From DATDIC01 sp963764525 (GTDB taxonomy: Bacteria; Pseudomonadota; Alphaproteobacteria; Acetobacterales; Acetobacteraceae): a DNA stretch of 64,000 nucleotides. Positions 48,357 to 57,366 of the stretch are shown piece after piece. The DNA lies in assembly GCA_963764525.1 (NCBI GenBank), contig CAVXTC010000034.1, positions 1 to 64,000 on the forward strand, given 5' to 3'. The translations under genes and the position numbers were made by a program. The notes beneath the pieces are model-generated. The model had not been told where the DNA came from. It worked only from the letters and a program-made list of their open reading frames with translations, and did not search any database. Every line of letters begins with the position of its first letter. Positions within the stretch are counted from its first letter, which is position 1.

Positions 48357-48620
48357 TTACCGGCGCCGCGCACGCAGCGTCAGAACCAGGATCGCCGCGC
48401 TGAGGCCCAGGCTTAGTAAGTTGAAGATCACCACCGGCGCGCTGCCGATCAGCCAGCCGTAGATCGTCCACATCGTGAAGGCGCCCACCGTGATCAGGTA
48501 CATTCGCCGCGAGACGGCCTGTGTGTCATCCTGACGCCAGCTTTTCAAAAGCCGCGGGACGAAACTCGATGTCGAAAACAGGCCGGCAATCACGCCAAGG
48601 ATCGTTGCCAAATGGCTCAT
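48357..48620 (-). CDS. SemiSWEET-family sugar transporter
   Basis: Intact 87-residue three-helix protein (PQ-loop/MtN3 family) that dimerises into a sugar uniporter. The signature TSSFVPRLLKSWRQDDTQAV and the third helix VVIFNLLSLGLSAAILVLTL are typical. It follows the EamA transporter stop by 15 bases and probably shares its transcript. The C-terminal end is basic (RARRR). Confidence 0.9.
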   Translation of the reverse strand: MSHLATILGVIAGLFSTSSFVPRLLKSWRQDDTQAVSRRMYLITVGAFTMWTIYGWLIGSAPVVIFNLLSLGLSAAILVLTLRARRR

Positions 48621-48635
48621 CGCGGCGAATGCACC

Positions 48636-49544
48636 CTATGTGCTGCTGATCACGATCAGCAGCACGCCGGCAACCACCAGCAGCAACCCGGCCACGTCCC
48701 CTCGCCTGAGACGCTCGTTCAGGTAGAACCGGCTGAACAGCAGGGTGAAGATCACCTCCACCTGGCCGACGGCGCGCACCAGCGCTACATCGGTCATTGC
48801 AAAGCCGGTGAACCAGCAGGCCGACCCGGCGGCCGAAAGAATGCCGACCCAGCACGAGCTTCGCCAATTCGTCATTGCCTTGCGCAACTCGGTCGGTTCG
48901 CGCCAGACCAGATACAGCCCCTGCATCAGGGTTTGCAGCGCGTTGGTAACAAATAGAACGAAAATCGCCCGGACAACGACGTTCCGGCCGGCGATCGACC
49001 CGGTGGCCAGCTTGATGAACACTGTCGTCAGCGCGAAACAGAACCCGGCGCCCAGGCCGCACAGAGCAGCCGGCTGTACGGTCGCGGCTATCAATGAACG
49101 TGGCCGCAACCCCCGCCCGGCCAGTGACAAAGTCAGCACGCCGCCCAATCCGACAGCGATACCGGCCCAGGCAATCGGGCGCAGCGTCTCGTTCAGCACG
49201 ATCAGCGCGACCACCGCGCTCTGCGCCGTATCGGTCTTCGAATAGGCGGTGCCGACGGCGAAGTTGCGGAAGCCGAACGCCATGATCAGCAGGTTGGTGG
49301 CAATGATCTGGAACAACCCGCCGGCCAGCGCACAGGCCAGCATCGTCGGCGTGGGCCGCGGCAAGCCGGCGTCGGATACGCCCAATGCCACCAGCAGAAA
49401 CACCAGCGCCGCCGGCGCGCCGTACAGGAAGCGAACAAATCCCGCGCCGTTCACCGACAGCAGATTGCGCAGTTTCTGCTGCATGGCGGTGCGCCAGCAC
49501 TGGAACAGCGCCGCGCCGACAGTGATGGGGATCCACAACGGCAT
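48636..49544 (-). CDS. EamA/DMT-family transporter
   Basis: Intact 302-residue inner-membrane protein with ten predicted helices in two EamA repeats. Repeat 1 contains RFLYGAPAALVFLLVALGVS and AYSKTDTAQSAVVALIVLNE; repeat 2 contains FCFALTTVFIKLATGSIAGR and VEVIFTLLFSRFYLNERLRR. DMT transporters export amino acids, metabolites or nucleotide sugars; substrate unknown. ATG 49544 opens the unit with SemiSWEET. Confidence 0.9.
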   Translation of the reverse strand: MPLWIPITVGAALFQCWRTAMQQKLRNLLSVNGAGFVRFLYGAPAALVFLLVALGVSDAGLPRPTPTMLACALAGGLFQIIATNLLIMAFGFRNFAVGTAYSKTDTAQSAVVALIVLNETLRPIAWAGIAVGLGGVLTLSLAGRGLRPRSLIAATVQPAALCGLGAGFCFALTTVFIKLATGSIAGRNVVVRAIFVLFVTNALQTLMQGLYLVWREPTELRKAMTNWRSSCWVGILSAAGSACWFTGFAMTDVALVRAVGQVEVIFTLLFSRFYLNERLRRGDVAGLLLVVAGVLLIVISST

Positions 49545-49622
49545 GCATCGGCTTCGCAGCCATGTGCTTGCCCGTCAACCCGGCAACCGGCAGGCTGCGG
49601 CTAGAAATCGGAGGATCGCAGC

Positions 49623-50285
49623 ATGCGCTGGTTTGGTGCACTGGCCGCCGGCATCGTGCTCGCACATGCAGGATCGGCCGCGGCTGACACCATCCTGCAT
49701 CTGTCCGATACTGAGACGGTCATGGCGCATCCGGACGAGTTGACCGCCACACTGCGCGCCGAAGCGAGTGGTTCGAGTGCGGCGGCAGCGCAGCAAGCGG
49801 TGAACACGGCGATCGCGGCGGCTCTGGCGCGCGCGAAGCAGGTGCCCGGCATCACCGCCGCCACCGAGGGCTACACCGCCTGGCAGGCGACCCAATCGCA
49901 GCGTTGGCAGGCCAGCCAGACAATCCTGTTGCGCAGCCGCGACGCGCCGCCCCTGCTTACGCTGACCGGTGAGTTGCAGCAGCACGGTTTGGCGATCAGC
50001 GATCTGTCTTGGCAGCTCTCGCCCGAGGCATCACGTTCGGCGCGCGATCAGGCCATGCGACAGGCGCTGAGCGGGTTGCGCGGTCGCGCGGAGGAAGCGG
50101 CGGGCCTGCTCGGGCTGCGCTTCGATCAATTCCAGCGCGTCAGCATCGCCGCGCCGCAGCCGGTTCCGTTTCCACGCGCGATGATGGCCATGGCGGCCGC
50201 TGCGCCGACCCCTCCCAGCGCGCAGGCCCAGGACGTGCCGGTCAGCGCGACCGCGGAGGCGGACGCGGTGCTGCTGCCGAAATGA
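49623..50285 (+). CDS. SIMPL-domain (DUF541) periplasmic protein
   Basis: Intact 220-residue exported protein. The signal peptide is MRWFGALAAGIVLAHAGSAA with cleavage before DTILHL. The SIMPL domain is recognised by ELTATLRAEASGSSAAAAQQ, ITAATEGYTAWQATQSQRW and RSARDQAMRQALSGLRGRAE. It ends with an Ala/Pro-rich segment and DVPVSATAEADAVLLP, the usual last strand. Family members are linked to oxidative stress or outer-membrane functions, but the mechanism is unclear. Divergent from the EamA gene and convergent with the FMN reductase gene. Confidence 0.85.
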   Translation: MRWFGALAAGIVLAHAGSAAADTILHLSDTETVMAHPDELTATLRAEASGSSAAAAQQAVNTAIAAALARAKQVPGITAATEGYTAWQATQSQRWQASQTILLRSRDAPPLLTLTGELQQHGLAISDLSWQLSPEASRSARDQAMRQALSGLRGRAEEAAGLLGLRFDQFQRVSIAAPQPVPFPRAMMAMAAAAPTPPSAQAQDVPVSATAEADAVLLPK

Positions 50286-50294
50286 GCATGGTGT

Positions 50295-50864
50295 TCAGGA
50301 CGCCGGTCGCATCCTGATGGTCCAGGCCTTGAACGCCGTCAGCATGGCAGCAATGAAGTCGCGCGTCGGCTGGTCGGTCAGCTTTCCCTCTGCGTCGAAC
50401 TTGCCGGATGCCATGTTGATCATCACCTCCGGCCGGTTCAGCACGTGCCCGTTCAGGAAAATGAAGCACTGCCGAAGCTGATACTGCGCGCGCGCAGTGC
50501 CGAGCGCACTTGGGCTCGCCCCCATGATGGCGATCGACTTCCCGTCGAACGGCTGATCCGGCGGGCGGGAAACCCAATCGATGGCGTTCTTCAGCACGCC
50601 GGGAATGGAGTAGTTGTATTCAGGCGTGACGATCAGCAGCCCGTCCGCCGCCTTGATGCGCCGGCGCAGGTCCTCCACCGGGGGCGGGAAGCCCTGCTGC
50701 TTTACGTCCTCATTATAGAGTGGGATGGTCGCGATATCCGCAGCTTCGATGCTCATGCCAGCCGGCGCCAGTTCCTGGGCGGCGCGCAAGGCCGCCGTGT
50801 TGAACGATCCTCGCCGCAAGCTGCCGGACATACCGACGATCCGGACCGTTCCGCTGTCGCTCAT
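50295..50864 (-). CDS. NADPH-dependent FMN reductase (flavodoxin-like)
   Basis: Intact 189-residue flavoprotein. Phosphate-binding GMSGSLRRGSFNTAALRAAQ and the flavin-contact TPEYNYSIPGVLKNAIDWVS are the family signatures. I use ATG 50864 (GGGGGA upstream) rather than 50888. Members reduce FMN, quinones, azo dyes or chromate with NADPH. Monocistronic. Confidence 0.92.
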   Translation of the reverse strand: MSDSGTVRIVGMSGSLRRGSFNTAALRAAQELAPAGMSIEAADIATIPLYNEDVKQQGFPPPVEDLRRRIKAADGLLIVTPEYNYSIPGVLKNAIDWVSRPPDQPFDGKSIAIMGASPSALGTARAQYQLRQCFIFLNGHVLNRPEVMINMASGKFDAEGKLTDQPTRDFIAAMLTAFKAWTIRMRPAS

Positions 50865-51008
50865 TGTCACGTCCCCCTTTTGCCGCACTGGCGCCTATAA
50901 AGCGCCCTGGCGGCCGGACGGCAATGCCCATGGGTCCGAATCCGCCGCTCCGCCCCTCAGCGCTGTGTCGGTCCCGCAGACCTATGAACGAAAAATTCCG
51001 AAAAGAGC

Positions 51009-51037
51009 TTGTCGACAGCGCAATACTTCATTATTAA
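51009..51037 (+). promoter_or_regulatory. Candidate sigma-70-type promoter of the response regulator gene
   Basis: TTGTCG and TATTAA separated by 17 bases in an AT-rich island (51000-51070) that stands out from the GC-rich surroundings, about 100 bases upstream of ATG 51134. Downstream, TTCACGG and CCGTGAA (about 51070-51114) form a widely spaced inverted repeat that could be an operator. Confidence 0.5.
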
Positions 51038-51133
51038 CAATTATATAACGGTAATTTAATACCAACCCTATTCACGGGTGCAACATAACTCCTTACGGAA
51101 TAACAAATCCGTGAAGATCGAGGGGGGGCCGAC

Positions 51134-51547
51134 ATGGCACAGAAGCTGCTTATCATCGACGATCAACTCGGGGTGGCCAAAGTGGTCAGCTTGATCGCCA
51201 TCGGATTGGGATTCGACACCAGAGTGCAGACCTGCCCATTCCAGGCGGTCGAACTGTTTATCGACTTCCGGCCGGACGTGGTCATCCTCGACATGATCAT
51301 GCCGGAAAAAGATGGCATCGACGTGCTGAATGAAATCCTGCTCACCGGGATCGCTTGCCGCATTGTCCTGACTTCAGGGCTCACCGATGCCTACCTTCGG
51401 CTGGCGGAAGGGATCGCGCGCTTCCACACCAGCGATGTCGCCATCCTGCGCAAGCCGTTCCGGCGCGAGGAGCTGGTCAGCGCCCTGCGCCGGAACGAAC
51501 CGCACAAAATCCGACGAGGGCACATGTCCCTTGTGGTTTCTGCCTGA
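51134..51547 (+). CDS. Single-domain response regulator (CheY-like receiver)
   Basis: Intact 137-residue receiver domain without an output domain. Acidic pocket IIDDQ (Asp 9/10), phosphoacceptor in PDVVILDMIMPEKDG, Thr/Ser in IVLTSG and Lys in ILRKPFRREEL are all present. No histidine kinase is nearby, so the partner is unknown; it may work in a phosphorelay or by protein contact. It has its own AT-rich promoter region. Confidence 0.92.
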   Translation: MAQKLLIIDDQLGVAKVVSLIAIGLGFDTRVQTCPFQAVELFIDFRPDVVILDMIMPEKDGIDVLNEILLTGIACRIVLTSGLTDAYLRLAEGIARFHTSDVAILRKPFRREELVSALRRNEPHKIRRGHMSLVVSA

Positions 51548-51553
51548 ACCGGC

Positions 51554-52813
51554 CTACTGTTTCGCGTCGGTGTAGGGGAAGCGCAGCGTGCCGGTCTTGT
51601 AGGCATCGGGATACAGGATCACCTCGGTTTTCGGATCCTTGAACTGATCGAGTTCGTGGCCCTGAACACCCTGGAACTGCACCTCCAATACCCTCGCCTG
51701 GGTCCACTCGCCCCCGGGGCCGAACGCGATCGGCCCGGCCACGGTGTTGAAACTGTGTGTTCGCAGGTAATCAGCGAGTTTACCCTGATCCAGGCTTTTC
51801 GTTCCTTCCACGGCATCGGCCAGGATCTGCATGTCCGAATAGGCGAACGGCGGCAGATAATAGCCAAGGGCATCCACGCCGGAGCTTGCCGCCTTGGCCT
51901 GGTATTCCTTGAGAAACGCCATCGCCTCAGGCGTTGCAAAACCGCTGCCAGGAAGCCAGAAATCGTAATCCATGATGCCGTTCAGCAGCGGCCCAAGCTG
52001 CATCTTGATCGACGTGCTCTGCAAGCCCACCATGCCGCCGCCGAACATCTTGGTCTTCAGCCCGACTTCGCTGGCCGCGCGGATCATCCCGACGGTATCG
52101 GGCGGGTAGGAGGCGACGAACACCATGTCCGGGCTGGTCGCCTGGATAGCCCGCACAATCGGGGTGAAATCGGCGGTGCTCGGCGGGTAGGTCTGGTTAT
52201 AGACGATCCGGAAGCCGTCCTGCTTCGCCAAGGCCAGCGCACCCTCGATCGCGTTCTTCGGAAATTCGGCATCGGCGCCGACGATGGCGAGCGTCCGCGG
52301 CTTCAAGTTCTGCGCCGCGGCGACTGCGAAGAACGGAGCCGAGAAACTCTGCTTCGGCTGCGGGCCGCCGGTCGGCGCGATCGAGAAGTAGCGCGCGTAA
52401 TGGAACTGGCTGTTCACCGCCAGCCCGAGCAGGCCGAGAAAGGTGCGTTCGTGCGCGATGATGATCGGCATCGCCGGGGCGATCATGTTGGTGGCGTAGC
52501 CGCTGATCACCAAATCGACGTGATCGATATCCAGCAGCTTGGTGTAGATGCCGGGCACCAGAGCCGGATTGCTCTGGTCGTCGTAGTAGATCAGCTTCAC
52601 CGGGCGGCCGAGCAGGCCGCCATGGGCGTTTTCATTCTCCGCCCAGATCTGCATCGCCAGCAGCGCCGCCTTGCCGTTCGGCGCCAGCCCGCCGGTCAGC
52701 GCCATGCCGAATCCGATGGTGATCGGCTCGGCCGCCGGCGCCGGCACGGTCCAAACGACGGCTGCCGCTAGAACGGCCACAAGGCCGCCGCGGATCGAGA
52801 ACAGGCGACGCAT
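51554..52813 (-). CDS. ABC transporter substrate-binding protein (Leu/Ile/Val type)
   Basis: Intact 419-residue periplasmic binding protein of the type I (LivJ/K-like) family. Signal peptide MRRLFSIRGGLVAVLAAAVV, then WTVPAPAAEP. Mature domain: ITIGFGMALTGGLAPNGKAA, NAHGGLLGRPVKLIYYDDQS, PSTADFTPIVRAIQATSPDM and YVGLQS-like helices to RFPYTDAKQ. I use ATG 52813. No permease or ATPase genes are adjacent, so it is an orphan or uses a distant system. Transcribed divergently from modA, with the modA operator between them. Confidence 0.9.
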   Translation of the reverse strand: MRRLFSIRGGLVAVLAAAVVWTVPAPAAEPITIGFGMALTGGLAPNGKAALLAMQIWAENENAHGGLLGRPVKLIYYDDQSNPALVPGIYTKLLDIDHVDLVISGYATNMIAPAMPIIIAHERTFLGLLGLAVNSQFHYARYFSIAPTGGPQPKQSFSAPFFAVAAAQNLKPRTLAIVGADAEFPKNAIEGALALAKQDGFRIVYNQTYPPSTADFTPIVRAIQATSPDMVFVASYPPDTVGMIRAASEVGLKTKMFGGGMVGLQSTSIKMQLGPLLNGIMDYDFWLPGSGFATPEAMAFLKEYQAKAASSGVDALGYYLPPFAYSDMQILADAVEGTKSLDQGKLADYLRTHSFNTVAGPIAFGPGGEWTQARVLEVQFQGVQGHELDQFKDPKTEVILYPDAYKTGTLRFPYTDAKQ

Positions 52814-52923
52814 GATTTCCCCCCTCAAGAGCGGGCGTATCCTACGCAGCCGGACACACGGGCGCCAGGGAGCGGCCGCGAGAAGGCGGGAGGAAATCAT
52901 GCCCGACGCGGCGCCTGATTTGC

Positions 52924-52963
52924 CGATATTCCCGCCTGGCGATATCGTCGGCCGGAAATATCG
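52924..52963 (+). promoter_or_regulatory. Candidate molybdate (ModE-type) operator array upstream of modA
   Basis: Three regularly spaced half-sites: CGATAT at 52924-52929, the palindrome CGATATCG at 52940-52947 and ATATCG at 52958-52963. They form two overlapping 24-bp dyads of the form CGATAT-N12-ATATCG. The array overlaps the ribosome site (GAGGAG, 52963-52968) of modA, which suits repression. A related 24-bp dyad lies upstream of mop. Confidence 0.6.
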
Positions 52964-52973
52964 AGGAGTTATC

Positions 52974-53742
52974 ATGCGCCGTATCCTGCTCGCCTTCGCC
53001 GTGATTGTCGCGCCGATCTTCACCGCCGCCCAGGCGGCAACCCCACCCACCGTGACCATGTTCGCCGCCGCCAGCCTGACCGATGCGCTGAACGATGTCG
53101 GGACTGCCTGGCAGAAACAGGGACACGCGCCGATCCGGTTCTCCTACGGCGCCAGTTCCACCCTGGCGCGGCAGATCGAGCAGGGCGCGCCTGCCAACCT
53201 GTTCGCCTCGGCCGATGCGCAGTGGATGGACTACCTGGCGAAGCGTAACCTGCTTGCGCCGGGCACGCGCAAGGAGCTGCTGAGCAACCGTCTCGTGCTG
53301 ATCGTGCCGGCCAGCCGTCCGGTTCACGTGGACATCAAGCCGGGCTTCGATCTCGCCGGCCTGCTGGGACCAGGCGGGCGGCTGGCGGTCGGCGATCCCG
53401 CCCATGTTCCGGTCGGCATCTATGCCGAGCAGGCGCTGAAGAACCTCGGCGTCTGGGATTATGCCAAGGCTCATTTGGCGCCGGCGGCCGACGTGCGCAG
53501 CGGCATGCTGCTGGTCGAGCGCGGCGAGGCGCCGGCGGGCATCGTCTATGCCACTGATGCGGCGGTGTCGAAGAACGTCGTCGTGGCAGGGGTGTTCCCG
53601 GCGCGATTCCCACCCGCCGATCACCTATCCATTCGCCATCGTCAGGGGCGACGACACCGCCGAAGCCCGCGCACTGTTGCAGTTCCTGGCCGGACCGGAG
53701 GCGCGGGCAATTTTCACCCACCGCGGCTTCGGGACGGACTGA
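52974..53742 (+). pseudogene. modA: Molybdate-binding protein ModA, one frameshift
   Basis: Periplasmic molybdate/tungstate-binding protein of the high-affinity ModABC importer, about 256 residues. ATG 52974 has GAGGAG upstream. Signal peptide MRRILLAFAVIVAPIFTAAQ then AATPPTV. Oxyanion-binding motifs are visible: TMFAAASLTDAL, RFSYGASSTLARQIEQGAPA and VGDPAHVPVGIYA. One base near 53613 must change to restore ITYPFAIVRGDDTAEARALL and QFLAGPEARAIFTHRGFGTD, ending at 53742. It heads modABC with 9 bases to modB. Confidence 0.9.
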
Positions 53743-53751
53743 GCGTCCGTA

Positions 53752-54437
53752 TTGCTGACGCCACAGGAATGGGAGGCGGTGCGGCTGACGCTGGACGTCT
53801 CGGTCCGTGCCGTGGCGTTCGGGCTGCCTGTCGCCATCGCGCTCGCGTTCGCGCTGGCGCGCGGGCGATTTTACGGTCGCGCCCTGATCGATGCAGTGGC
53901 CCACTTGCCGCTGGTGCTGCCACCGGTGGTGATCGGCTGGCTGCTGCTGCTGCTGTTTGGCCTGCATGGGCCGATCGGTGAATGGCTGCATGACTGGTTC
54001 GGCGTGCGACTGGTGTTCACGCGCGCCGGCGCCGTGCTGGCCTGCGCGGTGATGATCTTCCCGCTAATGCTGCGGGCGATTCGGCTGTCGCTGGAGGCGG
54101 TGGATCCCGGGCTGGAGCAGGCAGCGCGCACGCTTGGCGCCGGCTGGCTCGACCGGTTCTGCACGATCACGCTGCCGCTGGCGGCACCGGGCGTGCTGGT
54201 GGGCGCCATTGTCGGGTTCGCCGCGTCGCTCGGCGAATTCGGCGCAGTGATAACCTTCGCCGCCAACATTCCCGGCGAGACCCAGACCCTGCCGTTGGCG
54301 ATCTTCAGCGCCCTGCAGAGCCCCGGGGGGGAGGCGGTGGCGGCGCGACTGTCGCTGGTCTCGGTCGTGCTGGCGGTCGCCTTCCTGATGGCGGCGGAGT
54401 GGCTGGGACGGCGGTTCGAGTCCGGCTCGGGCGATGA
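53752..54437 (+). pseudogene. modB: Molybdate ABC permease ModB, probable 3' frame change
   Basis: Inner-membrane permease of about 227 residues with five or six helices. The EAA loop, which contacts the ATPase, is EQAARTLGAGWLDRFCTITL followed by PLAAPGVLVGAIVGFAASLG. The frame opens with TTG 53752 (MLTPQEWEAVRLTLDV). It reads past AEWLGRRFESGSG without a stop and overlaps modC, whereas ModB proteins usually end there. A TGA in the next frame overlaps the modC ATG (ATGA, 54434-54437). One base change near the end would therefore give the usual stop/start overlap. Confidence 0.8.
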
Positions 54438-55526
54438 CCGTTGCGGTGGCGTTCCGCCACGATTTTCCCGGCCTCTCGTTCGATATCGAGTTTGGCGCAC
54501 CGCCAGGAACCACAGTGCTGTTCGGCCGCTCGGGCGCCGGCAAATCAACGGTGATCGCCGCGGTGGCGGGGCTGATCCGGCCGGCGGACTGCCGCATCGT
54601 GGTGGACGGCACGGTGCTGGCTGACAGCCGAGCCGGGGTGTTCATGCGCACCCGAGCGCCGGCGGATCGGCCTGGTGTTCCAGGATTCGCGCCTGTTCCC
54701 GCACATGAGCGTGGCAAGCAACCTGCGCTACGGGCTGCGTCGGGCGCCGGATGGTCCGATCGCGTTCGATGACGTGGTGGAGCTGCTGGGGCTGAGCGGG
54801 CTGCTGGAACGGCGGCCGGCGCGTCTGTCGGGTGGCGAGAAAAGCCGCGTGGCGATCGGCCGGGCGCTGCTGTCGCAGCCGCTGCTGCTGGCGATGGACG
54901 AGCCGCTGGCCAGCCTGGACGCCCAGCACAAGGCGGAGATTTTACCCTATCTGGCCCGGCTGAGACGCGCCTTGCGCCTGCCGATCCTGTACGTGACGCA
55001 TTCCCTGGACGAGGTGGCGCGGTTGGCAGACACGTTGGTGCTGATCCGCGCCGGGCGGGTGCTGGCGGCCGGCCCGATCGGGCATGTGCTGGCGCGGGGG
55101 GACCTGCCGCCGGCGGCGCGCGACGACGCCGCGGCGCTGCTGGAAACGCGGATCGTTGCACATGACACCGAGCGGCAGTTGACCGAATTGGAGGCGGCCG
55201 GGCGGCGCCTGCTGGTACCTCTGCAGGCCGGCGTTGTCGGCGCTGTGCTGCGGGTGCGCGTGCCGGCACGCGAGGTGATCCTGGCAACCGCCGTGCCGCG
55301 GGGGATCAGTGTCCATAACATCATTGCCGGGACAGTGCGCGGGATCGTGGCGGATCCGTCGCGCCATGCGGTGCTGATCGAGGTGGGGCTGGATGGCGGC
55401 GGCCTGCTGGCACGCGTCACCCCCGATGCGGTGGCGCGGCTCGGGCTGCGCGCCGGTGTGCCGGTGCTGGCCTTGGTCAAGTCGATGGCAATCGAGGTGC
55501 TATCTGACAAGACTGGGCATTCTTGA
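54434..55526 (+). pseudogene. modC: Molybdate ABC transporter ATPase ModC, one frameshift
   Basis: ATPase of ModABC, about 364 residues. Walker A TVLFGRSGAGKSTVIAAVAG is in the first segment. One base near 54655 must change to enter MFQDSRLFPHMSVASNLRYG (Q-loop). ABC signature ARLSGGEKSRVAIGRALLSQ, Walker B LLLAMDEPLASLDAQ and switch His YVTHSLDEV follow. The C-terminal molybdate-binding TOBE/Mop domain is at about 55230-55510 (RVRVPAREVILATAVPRGIS... VLALVKSMAIEVL). It ends the modABC unit; a repeat-rich gap follows. Confidence 0.9.
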
Positions 55527-55587
55527 TCCCCCCTTCATGGCCGGTCCGAGGACCGACGCAACAAGCCCCGGCCGGCAGGAAAAGCAG

Positions 55588-55634
55588 GGTGGGAAAGCGC
55601 AGCGCCTTCCGCCGAACGAGCGGCGGAATGCGCC
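55588..55634. repeat. REP-like palindrome, copy b
   Basis: GGGAAAGCGCAGCGCCTTCCGCC and then GCGGCGGAATGCGC, an imperfect inverted repeat of the GGCGGAA/TTCCGCC family. Confidence 0.6.
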
Positions 55635-55664
55635 AGAGCATGATCGCTTAAAGATGAACGACGC

Positions 55665-55713
55665 GGCAAAAGGGTTGACGTAGGCAAGAGGCTCGCGGCG
55701 TGGATGTAGGGCG
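55665..55713 (+). repeat. Direct repeat left of IS110 copy 3
   Basis: Shares GGTTGACGTA, GAGGCTCG and TAGGGCG/CAGGGCG in the same order and spacing with 57268-57316, about 80 percent alike by eye. Confidence 0.65.
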
Positions 55714-55951
55714 TGTGTGGACGGCCCTCACGATGCAAGGCCTCGATGGGAGAAAATCTGATCTGGTGCGATTGCGGTCGTGTGTCCGGCCTGTTTGGTG
55801 CGGCACTCGGCCGCTGGCCCAGATGGGTTCCGCGATCCGCGCCCAAACGGAAAAGCGACCTTGATGGCCACCACCCTACGCGGGCTTTGCGGATCGTCGG
55901 CTCGACCGATCAGCATCTCTCCGTCTCAGCCCTGCACCGGCGGCACGAGCG

Positions 55952-56976
55952 TCAGGCGGCGACCTTGCAAGGCCGGTACGCCTCGCCGCTCGTCAGCATG
56001 GCCCAGATGATCCGGGCCATCTTGTTGGCCAGAGCCACCGCCGCGAGCTTGCGCGGCTTGCGCTCCAGCAGGTTCAGCAGCCAGGCCGAGCTGGCCGGCC
56101 GGCCTGGCCTGGCGTGTTGGATCACGGTGGTTGCCCCCAGCACCAGCAGGCACCGCAACCGCTCATCGCCGGCTCGGCTGATGCCGCCCAGGCGCTGCTT
56201 GCCGGCGGTGGATCGCTCGCGCGGCACCACGCCGAGCCAGGCGGCGAAATGCCGTGCCGATTGGAACTGGCTGACATCGACCCGCACGGCGAAACTCAGG
56301 GCAGTGATCGGCCCGACGCCGGGGATGGCGGCCAGCCGGCGGCTGACCGGGTTGGCCTTGTGCTGGGTCATCAGTTTGGCATCGATTGTCCCCAGCCTCG
56401 CCTCGATGCGGTCGATCTCGTGACCGAGCAGTGCCAGGGCCTGTTTCGCCTCCGCCGGCACCGCCGCCGCATCGGCGGTGGCAAGCCGGTTTGCAGCTGC
56501 GCAAGCCCCTTCCCGCCGGGCTGGGCGACCACGCCGAGCTCCGCCGCGTGGCCGCGCAGTGCATTGACCAGTTGCGTCCGCTGACGGACCAGCAGTTCGC
56601 GCGCCGAGAGCAGCATCGCGCTCGCCTGCTGCCCGACCGACTTCACCGGCACGCTGCCGATCGAGGGCTGCGCTGCCGCCACGCAGATCGCTTCGGCATC
56701 ATTGCGATCGTTCTTGCTCCGCCTGACGAACGGTTTGACGTATTGTGGTGGGATCAGCCGCACCCGGTGGCCGAGCGCCTGCAACGCACGAGCCCAGTGA
56801 TGCGAGCCGCCGCAAGCTTCCAGAACCACCTCCAATGGCGGCAGCTTCTCGAAAAACCCGAGAAAATCCTGCCGCCGCAGGTTCCGCCGCAATATCATGT
56901 GCCCGGTTGCATTCACCCCGTGCAGAGTGAACACCGATTTGGACGTATCGACGGCAATGCGTGTAATCTGCTCCAT
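55952..56976 (-). pseudogene. IS110-family transposase (copy 3), one frameshift
   Basis: About 341 residues from ATG 56976 (MEQITRIAVDTSKSVFTLHG; first catalytic Asp in AVDTSK), then EVVLEACGGSHHWARALQAL (Glu) and PFVRRSKNDRNDAEAICVAA (KNDRNDA motif). The frame changes at about 56460-56480. The C-terminal domain has RRLAAIPGVGPITALSFAVR, AAWLGVVPRERSTAGKQRLG and GDERLRCLLVLGATTV, ending at 55952. This IS110 subgroup differs from copies 1 and 2. It lies among REP-like palindromes. Confidence 0.85.
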
Positions 56977-57046
56977 GGACGGCCTCCGGTTCGACTTTTC
57001 GACAGCCGAACCTTGGCACAAAGATGCCGCGGGGCCGTCCACCCCA

Positions 57047-57106
57047 ACGGAAAAGCGAAGCGCATATCCGCCATAGTGGCGGCGAAATGCGCTACGCTTT
57101 TCCGCC
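57047..57106. repeat. REP-like palindrome, copy c (long hairpin)
   Basis: ACGGAAAAGCGAAGCGCAT then ATCCGCC, a 5-base loop, and GGCGGCGAAATGCGCTACGC then TTTTCCGCC. The arms of about 26 bases are nearly complementary. The best example of this family here. Confidence 0.85.
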
Positions 57107-57182
57107 CTACCGTTCCCGCATGACCGGGCGTGTGCATCCTTCGCGCTGCATTACCGGCAGCGGCGAATTCAGGGCAGATTGC

Positions 57183-57255
57183 ATCGGTGTTCATCAGCGT
57201 TCGATCCGTGGTTCTAAAAAGGAATGAAACCATGAAAACACTGATGAACACGGAT
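57183..57255. repeat. Inverted repeat with 18-base arms
   Basis: ATCGGTGTTCATCAGCGT (57183-57200) and ACACTGATGAACACGGAT (57238-57255) are complementary at 16 of 18 positions, around a 37-base AT-richer loop. Confidence 0.75.
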
Positions 57256-57267
57256 ATCATGCCAATC

Positions 57268-57316
57268 GGCGAAAAGGTTGACGTACGTGAGAGGCTCGTG
57301 GCCTCGATGCAGGGCG
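57268..57316 (+). repeat. Direct repeat right of IS110 copy 3
   Basis: Counterpart of 55665-55713 in the same orientation. It runs directly into a REP fragment (GGCGGATAAGCGCAGCAG, 57314-57331). Confidence 0.65.
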
Positions 57317-57366
57317 GATAAGCGCAGCAGTCCGCTACACCGCCGGCAGGACGGCAGCATCGGCGC

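Larger units (their letters stand above)
55527..55951. other. Gene-free region left of IS110 copy 3
   Basis: About 425 bases. Holds a REP-like palindrome (55588-55634) and the left copy of a 49-bp direct repeat (55665-55713). A short phrase ACGGAAAAGCG (55845) recurs at 57047 on the other side of the IS110. No protein is recognisable. Confidence 0.5.
56977..57366. other. Gene-free region right of IS110 copy 3
   Basis: Almost entirely repeats: a long REP-like palindrome (57047-57106), an 18-base inverted repeat (57183-57255), the right copy of the direct repeat (57268-57316) and a further REP fragment (57313-57344). Confidence 0.6.
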
